Source: Terfezia claveryi
Taxonomy: Eukaryota > Ascomycota > Pezizomycetes > Pezizales > Pezizaceae
Length of the DNA: 64,000 nt
Direction: 5' to 3'
Assembly: GCA_015179025.1 (NCBI GenBank)
Contig: WHUX01000121.1
Coordinates: forward strand, 62,001 to 126,000
Position numbers and translations under genes: made by a program. The notes beneath the pieces are model-generated. The model did no database searches. It was not told the DNA's origin and saw only the letters and a program-made list of their open reading frames with translations. Within the stretch, counting starts at the first letter, position 1. Each line of letters starts with the position of its first letter. Of this stretch, positions 61,990 to 64,000 are shown in pieces.

Positions 61990-64000
61990 CATGGGGAGAT
62001 CACTCAACCAGATGGGACTTCCTCGAGTATCACTGATAGAATAGGGAGACCAGATCCTAAGTATTTTCCAGGTCCTCAGTGGGTTGCTAGGTAGCCTCCT
62101 TATCCCTACCCATTTAACCTTGTACTACAGATGCCCATACCTCTTTTGCGAGTCCAGCACTTTCTCCACCTTCCATTCCTCTTCACCTTCAATAACTACT
62201 AGAGGAGGTAGGGGGTGTTTCTGCCCTGGGAGGGGATTGTCAGCTGCTGGCTCAATTTCCGATATGTGTAACGATGGCTCTGGGGACAAGGCGACTAAGG
62301 GGTATGCTGGGGCAAGGGCAAGGCTAGGGTAACACACACGTAGGAACACTACGTGTGTGACTAGGGGAAAGGCTAGGGTGGAGGCAAGGGCGAGGGCGAG
62401 AGAGGCATACGGAAGTAGTAGGAGGCAGCAGAGCTGCAGAGACAAGGCAAGACAAGGCAAGGACAGGAGGTTCATAGGGTAGGTAGCAGGGCTGCAAAAT
62501 CGAGGTGAGATAAGAAGGTGTACAAGGGAGATGCACCAACGTAGAGAGAAGCAAGACTCTGTATTAGATATACAAGACGTTGGATGGGGATCCAATGAGA
62601 GGGGGGAGAGAGTAAGCTATATATACAGGCTTCCTTCCTGGCCAAGGCCACTGGAAGGAATAAGGTTCCTGAGACCCCTTATCTCGGGAACAGAGATAAC
62701 AATGATATTAATCAACAATAACGAGAGTCGGACCGAATTCCGTCAGACTCTCAAACCTGACTAGGAAAGGATAGTTGTGACAATATGTGTACAACCGGGT
62801 AGCATTTGATGTCCTTAGGGAACCTCAATTGATAGGCATAAGTCACTACAGCTGCTACTACCTCGAATGGACCCAGGAACTTATAATCGAGCTTGTGTCA
62901 TGGCCATTCCATCCAGAAGTACCTGCTGGAGAGCCACACCTTATCTCCTAGCTGATACCTGGGGACTGGCAACCGTGATCCATTGGCATACTCCACTTGC
63001 CTAGCTTGAGTATATACCAGTTCGGCTCTTAGGGTGGAGTGCAACTCAGCAATCTTCATGGCAAACTTCTTAGCTGTGGTGTTCTCCCTAGCCTTGTGCA
63101 GAGGTGCTAGGAAGTCCACAAAATGAGAGTGCCAACCATAATTGGCTAGGAATGGGGAGGTTTTTAGAGACTCCGAGAAATGGTTGTTAGCAGTGAACTC
63201 ATAGGTTGCTAGCAGCAAAACCCAGTTGTTTTGCTGGTTATTGACATATGCTCTCAGGTATTGCTCTATGATCGTATTCATTCGCTTGGACTGACTATCT
63301 GTTTGGGGATGATACGCCATGGAGAGGTGTACATTGATTCTCAGAAGCTCTCAGAATATATTCCAGAAGTCCGAGATGAATTGGGGGCCGCGGTCCAAGA
63401 CGACCCACTTGGGGAGACCTTGGTAGCAGAATACATGGTTGAGGTAGAGGCTAGCAAGGTCCTGGACAGAACAGGTATCATGGCAAGGTATAACATGCCT
63501 CATTTTGGTCAATCAGTCTACTACTATAAGAATAGCGTTAAACCCTGAATCCTCCAGCAACTCAGTTACAAAGTCCATGGTTAGGTGTTGCCAAGGCTAG
63601 TCTAGGATCTCCAGGAGCTTCAGGGTCCTATAAGAAGCATAATGGGTAGGCTTAGCATGCTTGCAAACATGGCAGTTCTATATGTACCGCTCCACCTCCT
63701 TCCGTTGATCAATTTACATAAATTGCCTAGCTAGTAGCTCCAATATTTTAGCTACTTCAAGATGACCCACAACCAGGGTATCATGGTATTTCTTGATCAA
63801 CTGCATCTGCAGCTCCCCTTCAGGTATATAGAGCTGATCTAGGTGGTATAGGATGCTATTCTAAGGAGTGTACTCGGCTAGGGAAATCTTGATGTGATGG
63901 CGCTGTCCAGACTCTACTGCAGTAATTATATCCTTAACCAGGTCGTCCTCCCCATATGCCTATTGTATCCGCAGAAGGAGATCTGCTTCAAGGTTCGCTT
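61990..64000 (-). pseudogene. GypF pol: integrase and chromodomain, C-terminal part
   Basis: From 64000 leftwards are linker remnants, then integrase pieces (TMDFVTELLEDSGFN-like text near 63560, AYHPQTDSQSKRMN near 63310, [15 protein letters not shown]). A conserved C-terminal part (ARQVEYANGSRLPVPRYQLG) leads into VVHISEIEPAADNPLPGQ, split by the solo LTR between VVH and ISE. A chromodomain start follows (EWKVEKVLDSQKRYGHL) with a stop soon after. Several TAG codons and shifts make it inactive. Confidence 0.83.
62267..62782 (-). mobile_element. Solo LTR inside GypF pol (516 bp)
   Basis: It begins TGTAACGATGGCTCTGGGG, ends AGTTGTGACA, and is flanked by perfect ATATG duplications (62262-62266 and 62783-62787). 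It is of the GypA/GypC LTR type and includes TATATATA near 62616 and the CACACGTAGGAACACTACGTGTG inverted repeat near 62336. Confidence 0.92.

Larger units (their letters stand above)
61376..64000 (-). mobile_element. GypF: Ty3/gypsy chromovirus, cut by the window end
   Basis: It has a 3' LTR at 61376-61821, a polypurine tract (AAAGGGGGGATAG on the minus strand) next to it, and pol from the chromodomain back to the RNase H-integrase linker at 64000. A solo LTR interrupts pol at 62267-62782. The rest of pol, gag and the 5' LTR lie beyond the window. Confidence 0.86.

Overview
The window looks like a repeat-dense, gene-poor block of a filamentous fungal chromosome. An ascomycete is more likely than a basidiomycete, but this is inferred only from the mobile-element families and from short fungal-type introns. 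I find no host housekeeping gene, tRNA or rRNA. Almost all coding sequence belongs to mobile elements. Most copies are broken, largely by TAG/TAA/TGA codons that C-to-T changes on one or other strand would explain.

Layout. 1-3695: 3' part of a Tad1/I-like LINE. 4861-5723: decayed Ty3-type protease fragment. 6911-7214 and 10500-10535: a 35-bp minisatellite split by a Tc1/mariner element (7215-10497), which itself carries a nested TA-flanked non-autonomous element (9129-10186). 10871-15542: a Penelope-like element with a long palindromic end. 15543-43200: a very old Ty1/copia pol, split by later insertions. 44590-57330: an AT-rich, heavily decayed Ty3/gypsy (GypE) containing a younger one (GypD, 46779-52924). 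57990-61200: a decayed Plavaka (CACTA-like) transposase. 61376-64000: another chromovirus (GypF) with a solo LTR inside it.

The centre is a Russian-doll nest ordered by target-site duplications (TSDs). The copia pol was entered by GypA (16087-39221, TSD TAGGT). The 3' LTR of GypA was entered by GypB (16375-28811, TSD GTATA). The proline-rich linker of GypB was entered by GypC (20216-26485, TSD GGGAA). A hAT element (32067-36602, TSD GCTCTAAC) entered the pol of GypA and then received two solo LTRs (TSDs GAGAT and ACTGG). A 1.7-kb non-autonomous LTR element (39412-41143, TSD GTAGG) entered the copia separately. After removing the nested DNA, GypA, B, C and D are 6149, 6162, 6270 and 6146 bp, and the split GypA LTR is exactly as long as its partner (498 bp).

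GypA-D and F are chromoviruses: Gag with a CCHC knuckle, then protease, RT, RNase H, integrase and chromodomain. Two expression signals recur in the copies. One is a Gag/Pol -1 frameshift cassette (slippery GGGAAAA, 5-nt spacer, bulged hairpin spanning the gag stop). The other is a primer-binding site two bases from the 5' LTR that is complementary to a stretch of the LTR about 40 bases past its TATA box, as expected for Tf1/sushi-type self-priming. GypC, with a 988-codon open pol and three nonsense codons plus one linker frameshift elsewhere, is the best preserved.
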